From Bacteroidaceae bacterium (GTDB taxonomy: Bacteria > Bacteroidota > Bacteroidia > Bacteroidales > Bacteroidaceae), in the NCBI GenBank assembly GCA_017448825.1, contig JAFSKR010000068.1, positions 62,001 to 126,000 of the forward strand: a stretch of 64,000 nt of DNA, in the 5' to 3' direction. The notes below the pieces were generated by a model that worked only from the letters and a program-made list of their open reading frames with translations, made no database searches and was not told where the DNA came from. The translations under genes were made by a program, and so were the position numbers. Below, in pieces: positions 46,872 through 56,576 of the stretch. Numbering within the stretch: position 1 is the first letter of the stretch; each line of letters starts with the position of its first letter.

Positions 46872-47645
46872 ATGTCAAAGATAAGTCCTTTAGCCTTCAT
46901 CGACCCTGAGGCTGTGATTGGTGAGAACTGCGAGATTGGTCCCTTCTGTTTCATCGACAAGAATGTGACCGTAGGTGACAACAATGTGTTGATGAACAGT
47001 GTGACCCTGCTCTCGGGCACCCGATTGGGCAACGAGAACACCTTGTTCCCCGGTGCTGTGATTGGCGCTGTGCCTCAAGACTTGAAGTTCAAGGGGGAAG
47101 AAACGACGGTGGAGATAGGCAACGGCAACCGCATCCGCGAGAACGTGACCATCCATCGTGGCACCGCCAGCAAAGGCAAGACGATTGTGGGCAGCAACAA
47201 CCTCATCATGGAGAATGCCCACATCGCCCACGACTGTGTGTTTGGCAGTGGTATCATCATGGGCAATTCGACCAAGTTGGCTGGTGAGGTCATCATCGAC
47301 GACAACGCCATCATTTCTGCCGTTGTGCTGGTGCACCAGTTCTGTCGCATCGGTGGCTACGTGATGGTGCAGGGTGGTACACGCACCAGCAAGGACATCC
47401 CTCCGTTTATCATAGCCGGTCGAGAGCCTGTGGCGTATGCCGGATTGAACATCATCGGCTTGCGTCGTAGAGGTTTTGGCCGTGAAATCATCGACAATAT
47501 CGCTCATGCCTATCGTCTGGTTTATCAGTGCAACCTCACGGTAGAAGAGGCAATTGCCGCCATTCGCGAGGAAGTGCCGATGAGCAAGGAAATAGAATAC
47601 ATCATAGAGTTTGTGGGAGGCTCGAAGCGCGGCATTGTGAGATAA
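46872..47645 (+). CDS. lpxA: Acyl-ACP--UDP-N-acetylglucosamine O-acyltransferase
   Basis: First step of lipid A synthesis. The protein is a left-handed beta-helix of hexapeptide repeats (about 1-190) with a helical tail. The catalytic base is within ENAHIAHDCVFGSG (H120, with H117 beside it), corresponding to H125 of E. coli LpxA. PPFIIAGREPVAYAGLNIIGLRRRGF (about 177-202) is typical of the family. The 257 residues match the usual length. It lies 64 bases after lpxC-fabZ and 32 bases before the next gene. Confidence 0.96.
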   Translation: MSKISPLAFIDPEAVIGENCEIGPFCFIDKNVTVGDNNVLMNSVTLLSGTRLGNENTLFPGAVIGAVPQDLKFKGEETTVEIGNGNRIRENVTIHRGTASKGKTIVGSNNLIMENAHIAHDCVFGSGIIMGNSTKLAGEVIIDDNAIISAVVLVHQFCRIGGYVMVQGGTRTSKDIPPFIIAGREPVAYAGLNIIGLRRRGFGREIIDNIAHAYRLVYQCNLTVEEAIAAIREEVPMSKEIEYIIEFVGGSKRGIVR

Positions 47646-47677
47646 ACAGGAATAGAAACCGCTTAAACACTAAAACT

Positions 47678-48217
47678 ATGATTTACAGATTCACAATCAT
47701 CTCTGATGAAGTCGATGGCTTCATGCGAGAAATACAACTGGATGCCGATGCCAAGTTCTTGGAACTGCATAAGCTGATACTTGAATCGTGTGGCTATGAG
47801 GACAATCAATTGACCTCCTTCACCATCTGCGAAAATGGATGGGAGAAGGGTCAGGAGATTACGCTGGAGGTGATGGACACAGATGCCGATGTGGACAGTT
47901 ACATCATGGCAGAAACGGAATTGAACGAGTTCTTGGAGGACGAGAAACAGCACCTGCTCTATACGTTCGACCCTTTGGCTGACCGTGTTTTCTTCATAGA
48001 ACTTTCGGAAATCAAGACTGGTAAGCATCTGGAACAGGGAAAAATCACCCGTTCTATGGGCGAGCCTCCAGCACAGACTCTTGACTTTGATGAGATGTTT
48101 GCCCGCAACCCTATTGTTGACTCTGCATCCATCATGGATGATGATGACCTGTTTGGCGACGAGATAGACAGCAGCGAGATTGACCTCGAAGGGTTCGACA
48201 TCAGCGATGAGTTCTAA
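47678..48217 (+). CDS. Acidic protein, pRiA4b ORF-3-like
   Basis: 179-residue cytoplasmic protein. The N-terminal part ([20 protein letters not shown] ... [14 protein letters not shown]) has the layout of the plasmid pRiA4b ORF-3/IS1096 TnpR-like family, a small fold of unknown role often found in Bacteroidales chromosomes. The C-terminal 40 residues are strongly acidic (Asp/Glu/Ser, for example [20 protein letters not shown]). It overlaps the miaA start by 11 bases and follows lpxA by 32, so it is co-transcribed with both. The family name implies no transposition function here. The start at 47678 excludes an upstream extension overlapping lpxA. Confidence 0.75.
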   Translation: MIYRFTIISDEVDGFMREIQLDADAKFLELHKLILESCGYEDNQLTSFTICENGWEKGQEITLEVMDTDADVDSYIMAETELNEFLEDEKQHLLYTFDPLADRVFFIELSEIKTGKHLEQGKITRSMGEPPAQTLDFDEMFARNPIVDSASIMDDDDLFGDEIDSSEIDLEGFDISDEF

Positions 48218-49124
48218 GACGCTGGTTGTCCTCTTGGGACCTACGGGGGTGGGGAAGACGGAACTGAGCCTCCTGTTGGCAGAGCGTTTTGAGTGCCCCA
48301 TCATCAATGCCGATTCTCGTCAGATCTACCAAGATATTGAGATTGGCACGGCTGCCCCGACAGCGGAGGAGTTGGCTCGGGTGAAGCACTATTTTGTGCA
48401 TACTTTGTCATTGGACGAATACTATAGTGCGGCTGAATATGAGAAGGATGTGCTCTCCTTGTTGGATGAACTGTTTGTGACCCATGATACGGTAGTGCTT
48501 TCGGGAGGTAGCATGATGTACATCGATGCCGTGACGAAGGGAATCGATGACATACCTACGGTAGATGAAGAGACGCGAACGATGTTGAGAGAACGACTTG
48601 ACCATGAAGGACTTGACCCTTTGCTCGCCGAATTGAAACTGCTTGACCCAACTTATTACGATATCGTTGACAAACGAAACCACAAGAGAGTTGTGCATGC
48701 GTTGGAAATCTGCTACATGACAGGGATGCCCTACACCTCCTTTCGTACCAACAGCCAGAAGGAACGTCCTTTCCGCATTGTCAAGTTTGGATTGCGGCGT
48801 GAACGGGATAATCTCTTTTCTCGCATCAATCAGCGAGTTGATCAGATGATGAAGGACGGTTTTCTGGAAGAAGCGAAGAAGGTGTATCCATTACGGCATC
48901 TCAATTCCCTGAACACTGTGGGGTACAAGGAACTCTTTCGAGTGTTGGATGGCGAGTGGGAACTACAGATGGCAGTGGAGCGAATCAAGAAGAACACGAG
49001 GGTATATGCCAAGAAACAAATGACATGGTATAAACACGATGCCGAGATTCATTGGTTGGATGCTGATAAGATGGGTGTTCAAGAAATGCTAAAGATGATA
49101 GAAAATGAAATCATGGTTAGGTAA
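48207..49124 (+). CDS. miaA: tRNA dimethylallyltransferase
   Basis: Transfers a dimethylallyl group to A37 of tRNAs that read codons starting with U. The P-loop [13 protein letters not shown] is near residues 8-20, followed by [19 protein letters not shown] (about 36-54) and [19 protein letters not shown] (about 100-118), all MiaA signatures. [18 protein letters not shown] is near the C-terminus. The 305-residue ATG start at 48207 removes nine codons that overlap the upstream gene's acidic tail. The 3' end overlaps the penicillin-binding-protein gene by 20 bases. Confidence 0.95.
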   Translation: MSSKTLVVLLGPTGVGKTELSLLLAERFECPIINADSRQIYQDIEIGTAAPTAEELARVKHYFVHTLSLDEYYSAAEYEKDVLSLLDELFVTHDTVVLSGGSMMYIDAVTKGIDDIPTVDEETRTMLRERLDHEGLDPLLAELKLLDPTYYDIVDKRNHKRVVHALEICYMTGMPYTSFRTNSQKERPFRIVKFGLRRERDNLFSRINQRVDQMMKDGFLEEAKKVYPLRHLNSLNTVGYKELFRVLDGEWELQMAVERIKKNTRVYAKKQMTWYKHDAEIHWLDADKMGVQEMLKMIENEIMVR

Positions 49125-51516
49125 AACGTTCGTTTACTTCAAGTTGGTATGTCGATGGTATGCCAATCAATACAGAGGCAAATGGTATCAGAGAGTCATC
49201 ACTCCGATAGCCTCTTTTTTTGTGCTCTTTTATCTCTATCTGGGTGCTGTCGATATCAATTTTCTCGGACTCTTTGGTGTGTCTCCCACCATGGACATCA
49301 TTCAGAACCCCATCACCAATGAGGCCTCATACATTTATAGCGCAGACAGTGTGCTGATGGGTAAGTTCTTCAACGAGAACCGTTCGCCCGTCCAGTTTGA
49401 TGACATCTCCCCCTACGTCATCGATGCCCTCATTTCCACGGAAGATGAACGCTTCTATCAGCATCATGGCATTGATTATCAGGGAGTCTTCGCTGCATTG
49501 AAGGATATAGTTCAAGGCAATCCCCGTGGTGCCAGCACCATCACTCAGCAGTTGGTGAAGAACCTCTTCAAGATTCGCTCGCAGTACTCGACTGGATTGT
49601 TGGGAAAAGTGCCGGGTTTAGGCATTCTGGTGATGAAGTCGAAGGAGTGGATTACTGCCATTAAGATAGAAAATATGTATAGTAAACAGGACATCCTGAC
49701 GCTATACCTCAATACAGTCGATTTCGGCAGCAATGCATACGGTATCAAGACGGCGGCGAAGACTTACTTCAAAACGACCCCGCAGAATCTGACGGCTGAA
49801 CAGGCGGCTGTGCTTGTGGGACTGCTCAAAGCCACCACCACCTACAATCCCAAAGTTCATCCCGACAAGAGTCTCGAACGTCGTAATGTCGTTCTGCATA
49901 ATATGTACGCTCACGATAAACTGACTGCCCAAGAGTTTGATTCTCTCATCCAATTACCTATTGACCTTAATTTTAATGTCGAAAAGACTTACGATGGCGA
50001 GGCACAGTACTTCCGTGAGGCTATCAAGGACTATCTTGAGGAGTGGTGTCAGCAGAATAATATTGACCTCTATTCAGACGGTCTGGTCATATACACCACT
50101 ATAGACACACGTCTTCAGCACTATGCCCAGATGGCGGTGCAACGGCAGATGTATTCCATTCAGCAGCGATTTGACCAGCACTGGGGCAGTCGGTCACCAT
50201 GGCGTGATGAGCGTGGACAGGAGATTCCAAACTTTATTGAGGACATAGCCAAAAGAAGTGAGTATTATAAGCTACTGACAGCAAAGTTTGAGGGTGATAC
50301 TGACTCCATTGACTACTATATGAATCAGCCCCATCGGGTGAAGGTCTTTGACTATAAAAGCCCTGACCATTTGGTAGAGAAAGAGATGAGCACTATGGAC
50401 TCGATTCGTTATATGGTGAAATTCATGCACTGCGGTTTCGTGGCTATGGAACCTCAGACGGCATACGTGCGTGCATGGGTGGGTGATGTCGATTTCAATA
50501 GCTGGAAGTATGACAAGGTGACAGCGATGCGCCAACCGGGTTCCACGTTCAAGTTGTTTGTTTATGCTTCTGCATTCGAACACGATGATGCCATCACCCC
50601 TACGACACATTACCCCGACCAGCTCATCTCCTTGCAGGTGCCCGATGCCCACGACTCTAACAAGACCGTCACATGGACACCTCATAATTCGGGTGGTTAT
50701 TGTACGGGAGCCAGCTATCCTCTCAAATCGGCGTTTGCCCAGTCCATTAACACCATTGCTGTCAGGTTGGGACAAGATACAGGCATCCCTAACGTGGTGG
50801 ACATTGCCCACAAGATGGGCATTAAGAGTCATCTTGATGCCACTCCTTCATTGGCACTGGGTTCCTCCGACGTGAATCTGTTGGAGTTGGTCGATGCCTA
50901 TTGTACAGCGATGAATGATGGCAAGCAGCGCGAGCCCATCTTGGTTACAAAGGTGATAGACCGTAATGGCGATGTCATCTATGATTGTGAGCGTGATGTA
51001 CCTGCTGCAACGCAAGTTATTCGCTATAAGACAGCTTTCTATCTGCAAAGGTTGCTTTATGCTGGTATGCATGAGCCTGGAGGCACCACAGCAGCACTTT
51101 GGGAGTACATCCATTGTTATGACACAGAACTGGGAGGCAAGACAGGAACGTCCAGCAATCATTCCGATGCTTGGTTTGTGGGTTGTGCCCCCAACCTTGT
51201 CGGAGGCGCATGGGTGGGTGGTGAATACCGCTGTATTCATTTCCGAACGGGTGCTTTGGGGCAAGGTAGCCGTACGGCACTTCCCATCTTTGGCTATTTT
51301 ATGGATAAAGTGTTAGCAGACAAAAATTTCCCTCAATATCATGGTAAATATCCTGTTGCCAAAGAAAACATTCCTCGCAATACCTATATTGGCAGCAGTG
51401 TCTATATCCCAGCATCTTCAAGCGAAACAGACGAAAAGGAATCTGATGATACAGAAGTTCCCCCTACGGAAGTTGTTTCTGACGAGGATGCTCATGTCAC
51501 AGCTCCCCTCCCATAG
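49105..51516 (+). CDS. Class A penicillin-binding protein (PBP1A-type)
   Basis: Bifunctional peptidoglycan synthase: glycosyltransferase plus transpeptidase. One membrane segment (about 33-55) anchors it. The GT51 domain carries [16 protein letters not shown] (catalytic Glu near 113) and the [14 protein letters not shown] motif near 140. The transpeptidase site has S480-[12 protein letters not shown] near 545 and KTGTS near 679-683. The tail is Ser/Thr/Asp/Glu-rich. At 803 residues the size is normal. The start lies inside the end of miaA. Confidence 0.95.
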   Translation: MKSWLGKTFVYFKLVCRWYANQYRGKWYQRVITPIASFFVLFYLYLGAVDINFLGLFGVSPTMDIIQNPITNEASYIYSADSVLMGKFFNENRSPVQFDDISPYVIDALISTEDERFYQHHGIDYQGVFAALKDIVQGNPRGASTITQQLVKNLFKIRSQYSTGLLGKVPGLGILVMKSKEWITAIKIENMYSKQDILTLYLNTVDFGSNAYGIKTAAKTYFKTTPQNLTAEQAAVLVGLLKATTTYNPKVHPDKSLERRNVVLHNMYAHDKLTAQEFDSLIQLPIDLNFNVEKTYDGEAQYFREAIKDYLEEWCQQNNIDLYSDGLVIYTTIDTRLQHYAQMAVQRQMYSIQQRFDQHWGSRSPWRDERGQEIPNFIEDIAKRSEYYKLLTAKFEGDTDSIDYYMNQPHRVKVFDYKSPDHLVEKEMSTMDSIRYMVKFMHCGFVAMEPQTAYVRAWVGDVDFNSWKYDKVTAMRQPGSTFKLFVYASAFEHDDAITPTTHYPDQLISLQVPDAHDSNKTVTWTPHNSGGYCTGASYPLKSAFAQSINTIAVRLGQDTGIPNVVDIAHKMGIKSHLDATPSLALGSSDVNLLELVDAYCTAMNDGKQREPILVTKVIDRNGDVIYDCERDVPAATQVIRYKTAFYLQRLLYAGMHEPGGTTAALWEYIHCYDTELGGKTGTSSNHSDAWFVGCAPNLVGGAWVGGEYRCIHFRTGALGQGSRTALPIFGYFMDKVLADKNFPQYHGKYPVAKENIPRNTYIGSSVYIPASSSETDEKESDDTEVPPTEVVSDEDAHVTAPLP

Positions 51517-51550
51517 GGAACAATTAGGAAAGACTATTAGGTTGAGATGG

Positions 51551-51598
51551 TATAAGCCCCGAAAGTTAGACAAAACTCTCGGGGCTTATATCGTTTTT
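51551..51598 (+). terminator. Terminator of lipid A-miaA-PBP operon
   Basis: A perfect 12-base stem TATAAGCCCCGA/TCGGGGCTTATA (51551-51562 and 51579-51590) followed by a CGTTTTT tract. It ends the lpxD to PBP transcript. Confidence 0.88.
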
Positions 51599-51650
51599 GA
51601 GTAGGGCGTACCCTTGAAAGGAGGCACTTAGTGGTTGCTGCTATCCCTTA

Positions 51651-52460
51651 TCACTTCATCACGTTCTGAATGAACTGCCACTCGCTTTCGTAGCCTTTTA
51701 CTTTCAAGTATGTCTGGTCAACTACAATGTATTCAGACAAACCTTGGCGAGGTGCTCCGTGGTGCCAGTCATAGGTGTAACCCATACGTGTCCAAGGCAG
51801 TGGGCTGTCGTCTTCGAAGGCAGCTTGTACATTGTAACGGAACCACTCTCGGAAGTTTGTGTCGCCAATCTTGTAGTTTTCATCAGCATAGTCAGGAAAT
51901 TCGAGACCTGCAGTGGTGGTGGTGATGTCAGGGTTGTGAGCTGGACGGAAAATGCCGTTTACATCAGCATAGAATTGTACCATGATGTTGTAAGTGCAAT
52001 CGGGGCTGAGACCGTACATCTGCAACATACGCATGTGGGCTGCCACACTGTCGAGTCCTTCGAAAGCTTCCTTCTTCTGTGACCATTCACCTGGGATAGT
52101 CACCCATGTGCCCATTTCACGGTCAATCTGATACACACCTTCCTGTCCGAAGAACTTCTGTAGACGGCTGCTGTCAACGAGTGTTACGAGTAGCACCATG
52201 TCCTTGCCGTCAATGGTTGCCCATTCCTCATTAGGTGTTCCTTTCTTGATAGGCATGAGGTTGACTCCCATCTTGGTGGAGTCGAGTACTTGAGCGTCGG
52301 CAATAGCTGCATCGAGGTCTGCTTGAAGAGCTTCCATATTTTCATACCAAGGGATGGAATCCGTGTTGTCCACGTCCACGTTTACGTTTACGTTGCCTCC
52401 TCTGCATGCAGTCATGGTGATGGTTGCTGCTACAATAGCGAATTGAAAAAACTTCTTCAT
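51651..52460 (-). CDS. Lipoprotein of unknown function
   Basis: 269-residue predicted lipoprotein; the signal peptide ends MTACRGG (lipidation Cys near residue 19), followed by Asn/Val/Asp repeats (NVNVNVDVDN). Folded region about 35-269, with segments such as VQFYADVNGIFRPAHNPDITTTTAGLEFPDY and WTRMGYTYDWHHGA. No recognised family. It is the last of three small exported-protein genes on this strand (gap of 60 bases to the upstream gene) and may share their transcript. Confidence 0.78.
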   Translation of the reverse strand: MKKFFQFAIVAATITMTACRGGNVNVNVDVDNTDSIPWYENMEALQADLDAAIADAQVLDSTKMGVNLMPIKKGTPNEEWATIDGKDMVLLVTLVDSSRLQKFFGQEGVYQIDREMGTWVTIPGEWSQKKEAFEGLDSVAAHMRMLQMYGLSPDCTYNIMVQFYADVNGIFRPAHNPDITTTTAGLEFPDYADENYKIGDTNFREWFRYNVQAAFEDDSPLPWTRMGYTYDWHHGAPRQGLSEYIVVDQTYLKVKGYESEWQFIQNVMK

Positions 52461-52520
52461 AATCTGTTTTTTATTTATAAAGTGAATAGTATTGTGTTCT
52501 CAACTCTCAACTCCTAACTA

Positions 52521-53171
52521 TTACTCAAGCCCCTCTTCTCCCAATTTCTTCAAGGGCTTCTTCTCCATCTTGCTCCAAGTCTCCTTCTTCTTCACCTCCT
52601 CAAAAGCGTTGTCCTCGATGGTTTGGCGTTTCCAGGTCAGGTAGTTCTCGCTCACGGTAGTCATCTCACCCGTGTTGCGTGACATTTCGGTGCTTTCCAT
52701 GCCTATCAGGTAGAAGTCACCATTCTGAAAACGGTAGGTGTACGTGGTTTGGCTGGTGCCGTATGTGCCTGCGCTGGCGAAGAAGTCAGGGCTGATATTG
52801 AGGGTGCCACGTTCGGTGATGTTGATGCCCACATCCACGCTGCTCCACTCGCTGTCGGGCTCAAACAGATCCTCGTATTGCTTCCATTGCTGGTAGTTTC
52901 CGTCTTCCTGACCGAAGTAGATGGCAAGGATGTAGGGGTTGAAGTTATACTCGTAGCCGTCATCACGGGTCATCATGTTCTCCTTGAAATTGGGTTTGGC
53001 AAGCACCACAAGGTCGCTGACGCCGTCTTTGTTTAGGTCCCCTTCAGCCTCCTTGTGCTCCCAACCTTCTGGCACAATCTGCTCTGCCGATATGCCCTGT
53101 TGCTTCAATGTCTGTGCTTGTGTGCCAAGGGCACACAGACCTAAAAGGAGTGAAAATACAATCTTCTTCAT
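52521..53171 (-). CDS. Exported protein of unknown function
   Basis: 216-residue secreted protein. The signal peptide (about 1-19, GLCALGTQAQ) gives a cleavage site AQA-Q. GDLNKDGVSDLVVLAKPN (about 44-61) is an EF-hand-like calcium-binding or FG-GAP-like segment (DLNKDGVSD). The rest is Tyr/Thr-rich. The ATG at 53171 removes a 60-codon extension that overlaps the upstream YARHG gene. The spacing of 22 bases suggests one operon. No family assignment. Confidence 0.75.
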   Translation of the reverse strand: MKKIVFSLLLGLCALGTQAQTLKQQGISAEQIVPEGWEHKEAEGDLNKDGVSDLVVLAKPNFKENMMTRDDGYEYNFNPYILAIYFGQEDGNYQQWKQYEDLFEPDSEWSSVDVGINITERGTLNISPDFFASAGTYGTSQTTYTYRFQNGDFYLIGMESTEMSRNTGEMTTVSENYLTWKRQTIEDNAFEEVKKKETWSKMEKKPLKKLGEEGLE

Positions 53172-53193
53172 GTTGTACACATGGTTTTTGGGG

Positions 53194-53844
53194 TTATCTT
53201 GCAGCCTCTTCGCTCTTGATGAGTTCGATGTTGATTTGCTCGATGATGTCGAGTTTGATGGTGCTGTTGTCATTGATGGGCTTATACCAGCGATATTTGC
53301 CGAAGTACTCTTGTAGGTCTTTCGACTGGAAACGATAGTCGTGATTGGCAAGGATGCGGTTGCGCATCAGACGCAGATCCGACTTGGAAATATTGGCGAG
53401 ATAGTGTCGGTTAATCGCAAGAGTGCCAGCATTCTCGGGCTCTTCTTGTACCATCATCTGCTGCATCATGATGCAGTCATCGTAAGAGTTGCGTGTCAAA
53501 TCCATCGTCCACATCACGTCGCCGTTGCCAGGATTGCGGAATGCGAGGAGATTCCTTTCGTCATGGCGGATGTACTGCACCCGTCCTCCCCATTTGCTTC
53601 CAAAGGGAGGCTCGTCTGCCTGGCGACTGGGTTGCAAGGTGTATTCACCCACCTTTCCGTCCACCTTCTCCAGCGTCAGTTCGTTGTCGTCGTTGCTGGT
53701 CATATAGACATACTTCCCCATCCGCACTTCCTGGACGGTGTAGAGTGATGCACCGTCGAAGAACTTGTCACCCTTCTTGATGGTTTGTGCCTGTATGCAG
53801 CAAAAAGCACACAGACATAGCATAAAAGATAGTATCTTTTTCAT
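53194..53844 (-). CDS. Exported YARHG-domain protein
   Basis: 216-residue exported protein with signal peptide MKKILSFMLCLCAFCCIQAQ. A beta-rich part (about 25-125) contains SLYTVQEVRMGKYVYMTSND. The C-terminal region has NRILANHDYRFQSKDLQEYF and KYRWYKP (about 165-195), the layout of a YARHG domain (NxIyARHGyxF...YFxxxxWY), with several positions altered. YARHG domains occur in exported or cell-surface proteins and are of unknown function. The ATG at 53844 is 55 bases downstream of a -7 box. Confidence 0.82.
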   Translation of the reverse strand: MKKILSFMLCLCAFCCIQAQTIKKGDKFFDGASLYTVQEVRMGKYVYMTSNDDNELTLEKVDGKVGEYTLQPSRQADEPPFGSKWGGRVQYIRHDERNLLAFRNPGNGDVMWTMDLTRNSYDDCIMMQQMMVQEEPENAGTLAINRHYLANISKSDLRLMRNRILANHDYRFQSKDLQEYFGKYRWYKPINDNSTIKLDIIEQINIELIKSEEAAR

Positions 53845-53899
53845 GATGCCACAGGTTTTGAGATAAGTCTTATAAGTAGTAAATAGTAATCTGATGGAG

Positions 53900-53907
53900 C
53901 AAAGGTA
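53900..53907 (-). promoter_or_regulatory. -7 box for the YARHG gene cluster
   Basis: The minus strand reads TACCTTTG, an exact TAnnTTTG match, 55 bases upstream of the ATG at 53844 and downstream of the aroE stop. This marks the three small genes as a separate transcription unit. Confidence 0.55.
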
Positions 53908-53948
53908 CAAAAATAATGTGAAAAGTGAAGAGTACAAGGAGAAAAAAA

Positions 53949-54704
53949 TCACATTCCCCAGAATTTCCATGAGGCGAGGGCTTGCAGATGCAACATCTCC
54001 AACCCATTTTTCACCGTAGCACCCTGTGCTGCACCTTTCTTCATGAAGAGCGTTTCGAGGGGATTGTACACGAGGTCATACAGAAGGTGCTTCTCGCTCA
54101 TCGCTTCGTAGGGGAGGGCAGGGCACTCATCCACATGAGGAAACATTCCCACAGGCGAACAGTTGACAATCACTTCATACTCTTGCAGCGTTTCGGGTGT
54201 GAGGTCCTCATAGGTAAAGCCCCCCTCCCGTGGCGTTCTGCTGACGAAAGCGGTCTCTATTCCCAACTTCTCCTCCAATCCGTAGCGGATGGCTTTCGAT
54301 GCTCCTCCCGTGCCTAAGATGAGTGCCTTCTTGTGATGAGGCTTCAGCAAAGGTTTGATGCTTTCCACAAAACCAATCACATCGCTGTTATAGCCCACGA
54401 GCTGCACATCGCGACAGCCCTCCTCCTTTTGGGGGCGGGGGGCTATCACATTCACCGCCCCAATCGCTTTTGCTTCCTCACTGATGTCATCCAGATACTG
54501 CATCACCTGCTGCTTGTAGGGGATGGTCACGTTCAGCCCTCTCAGTTCTGGGTTGTTTTTGATGATGTCAGGAAACTCTTCGATGCTCGTAATCTCAAAG
54601 TTCAGATACTGAGCATCAATCCCCTCCTTCTCGAATTTCTCTGTGAAGAACTTGCGCGAGAAGGAGTGTCCCAATGGGTAGCCAATCAATCCGTATGTGT
54701 TCAT
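53949..54704 (-). CDS. aroE: Shikimate dehydrogenase
   Basis: NADPH-dependent reduction of 3-dehydroshikimate to shikimate in aromatic amino acid synthesis. The N-terminal substrate part opens YGLIGYPLGHSFSRKFF with the conserved Ser-Xaa-Ser pattern, and GLNVTIPYKQQVMQYLD contains the catalytic Lys (about residue 65). The nucleotide-binding glycine loop is ALILGTGGASKAI near 127-139. VNCSPVGMFP (about 180) is conserved. The 251 residues are slightly short for AroE (about 270), as in Bacteroidales. It is the last gene of the phoH-purC-menG-S41-aroE run, 3 bases after its upstream neighbour. Confidence 0.94.
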   Translation of the reverse strand: MNTYGLIGYPLGHSFSRKFFTEKFEKEGIDAQYLNFEITSIEEFPDIIKNNPELRGLNVTIPYKQQVMQYLDDISEEAKAIGAVNVIAPRPQKEEGCRDVQLVGYNSDVIGFVESIKPLLKPHHKKALILGTGGASKAIRYGLEEKLGIETAFVSRTPREGGFTYEDLTPETLQEYEVIVNCSPVGMFPHVDECPALPYEAMSEKHLLYDLVYNPLETLFMKKGAAQGATVKNGLEMLHLQALASWKFWGM

Positions 54705-54707
54705 GTT

Positions 54708-55829
54708 TCAGTTTGTTTTATTTGTTTTCAAATCTTCTGCCACCCACAGCACCCACTCGTCGATGTTGTCGGTAAGACGTTTCGGATAGGGGAGGGTGAT
54801 GTGCACATCTGGCTCTATGCCATTCTTTCCAAAGACGTGATGCGCTAAAAACTCTTTTTGTTCGATGCAGGTGGGATAGGTCAAGTAGATGTCGGCATCG
54901 GGGAGTTTTGTGTAATAAACGTTGCCCGTGAGGTCTGCACCGTGGGTTCTTTCCTTGCCATAGACTTTCGTGCGGTTGCTAACTCCCTTGACGTTATAGT
55001 AAATCAAGCCCTCTCCTGCGCTGCATGTGCCGTTGTCAACAATGATGGCTGCTCGCTTGGGCAAAGGCTGAGGCGTGACTTCACCTGCATCAACCGAAGT
55101 CCATAGCAGGAACTCACTCTTACCCAAACTATCCTTGCACTGCGTGAGAAAATCCTTGAAGTACAAGTTATCGGGTTCCATAGATAAGGAATACTCCCAA
55201 AAGCCTTGATTATGCTGAGTGTTGCGAAAGTAGTTATCAATAGTTCGTTCGCGTCGATGGTCAACGAGCAAATCAATAAAGGGACTCCATATGCCAGTAC
55301 TGCCTCCTTCATTTCCTCTCACGTCGATAATCAGATATTCGCAACCCGATTTCTGGAAGTCTTTGACCGCCTGTCGCACCCATTCGTTTGTGGGATTCTC
55401 ACCAACGCATGACGGCACACGCACCAGCCATGTCTGCCCATCCACCTTGTATGAAACGGGCTGTGGATTGTATTCCATCATCTTCGTGTAGTCGATGTGG
55501 ACGGGCTGCTCGTAGCTCTCCCATAACGTCGTATTGTTAAGCTGATAGTGCGTGTCGAAGTTCTTGTAGAACCAGATGGCGTATTCGCAAGCAGCCTTCT
55601 CTATGCCCACCTCGCCCTTTGCAACCTGCTTCCTCAGTCGTTTCTTCAGCGTCTCGTATTTTTTCCGATACCCTTGCTCTATGATAGCTGGGTAAGCGGC
55701 ATAATTCTCCTCCGTAAAGCTGGTTAGGTAGTCGAAGTCCGCCAAATTTCGCATGATGCTGTCGGGCACGGTGGCATTGGCGGCATGGCAGACGATGGCA
55801 AACAGTATTGTGATGATTATCTTCTTCAT
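54708..55829 (-). CDS. S41-family exported peptidase
   Basis: 373-residue exported serine peptidase of MEROPS S41 (C-terminal/tricorn core type). Signal peptide about 1-19 (AANAT). The helical N-terminal part contains FDTHYQ (H94), a likely catalytic His of the Ser/His-type members. YLIIDVRGNEGGSTGIW (about 165-181) and NGTCSAGEG with Ser270 mark the S41 core. No PDZ domain is evident. It lies tightly between menG (6-base gap) and aroE (3-base gap), an odd companion for two biosynthesis genes. Confidence 0.85.
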   Translation of the reverse strand: MKKIIITILFAIVCHAANATVPDSIMRNLADFDYLTSFTEENYAAYPAIIEQGYRKKYETLKKRLRKQVAKGEVGIEKAACEYAIWFYKNFDTHYQLNNTTLWESYEQPVHIDYTKMMEYNPQPVSYKVDGQTWLVRVPSCVGENPTNEWVRQAVKDFQKSGCEYLIIDVRGNEGGSTGIWSPFIDLLVDHRRERTIDNYFRNTQHNQGFWEYSLSMEPDNLYFKDFLTQCKDSLGKSEFLLWTSVDAGEVTPQPLPKRAAIIVDNGTCSAGEGLIYYNVKGVSNRTKVYGKERTHGADLTGNVYYTKLPDADIYLTYPTCIEQKEFLAHHVFGKNGIEPDVHITLPYPKRLTDNIDEWVLWVAEDLKTNKTN

Positions 55830-55835
55830 GTGTCT

Positions 55836-56576
55836 TTATTTTTCTGCTGTATAAAGAATACACATGCCGAAGGCGAGGCGACGGAAGTTCACGTTGTGGA
55901 AGCCTGCCTGTTGGATGATGTGTTGCATGCGTTCGGCTTGGGGAACGGCATCCATCGTGTCAGGCAGGTAGGTGTAGGCGGTTTTGTCTTTGGAAAGGAG
56001 TTTGCCGAGGGTGGGCATGACCACTTTCTTGTAGAGCCAGAAGAGTTGTTTCATGGGGAAGGAGACAGGGGCACAGAGGTCAACCACGGAGAGGTGGCCG
56101 TTGGGGGAAAGGACACGGTGCATCTCTCTTAGGCACTCGTCGAGGTTCTGGAAGTTGCGGAGGGCGAAAGCAGAAATGACGGCATCAAAGGAGTTGTCGG
56201 GAAAGGACATCTTCGCACAGTCTTCTTTTTGAAAGGTAATTCGGTCGGAAAGGCCGAGTCTCTCCACTTTCTCCCGACCAATCGCCATCATTCCTTCGCT
56301 GATGTCGATGCCAACGACTTTCTGAGGATGAAGTTTCTGAAAAGCGCGGATAGCAAAGTCGCCAGTGCCAGTGGCAATGTCGAGTACGCTATCCGTGCTT
56401 TGTCTGTGTTTAAGCAGAAAGTCGATGGCGTTATTCCTCCAGATGCGGTCAACACCGAAACTGAGGGTATGGTTCAGCGTGTCATAGGAATGAGCGATGT
56501 TGTCAAACATCTGCTCCACCTGTTCACGCTTCGTACCTTGGTCGCCGTAGGGCTTTATCTGCTCCTGTTCGTACAT
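55836..56576 (-). CDS. menG: Demethylmenaquinone methyltransferase
   Basis: AdoMet-dependent C-methylation that finishes menaquinone synthesis (UbiE/MenG family). AdoMet-binding motif LDIATGTGDFAIRAFQ (about residues 66-81). VGIDISEGMMAIGREKV (about 89-105) and the family motif FDAVISAFALRNFQNLDECL (about 130-149) are also visible. The N-terminal FDNIAHSYDTLNHTLSFGVDRIWR is typical of UbiE. 246 residues. The start directly follows the purC stop. In an organism without ubiquinone genes here, menaquinone is the expected product. Confidence 0.94.
   Translation of the reverse strand: MYEQEQIKPYGDQGTKREQVEQMFDNIAHSYDTLNHTLSFGVDRIWRNNAIDFLLKHRQSTDSVLDIATGTGDFAIRAFQKLHPQKVVGIDISEGMMAIGREKVERLGLSDRITFQKEDCAKMSFPDNSFDAVISAFALRNFQNLDECLREMHRVLSPNGHLSVVDLCAPVSFPMKQLFWLYKKVVMPTLGKLLSKDKTAYTYLPDTMDAVPQAERMQHIIQQAGFHNVNFRRLAFGMCILYTAEK

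Noticed and set aside
47678..48217. Evidence of a transposable element from the IS1096/TnpR-like family name
   Set aside because: No terminal inverted repeats, transposase or target duplication. The gene sits in a stable lpxA-miaA transcript, so the name reflects a fold only.
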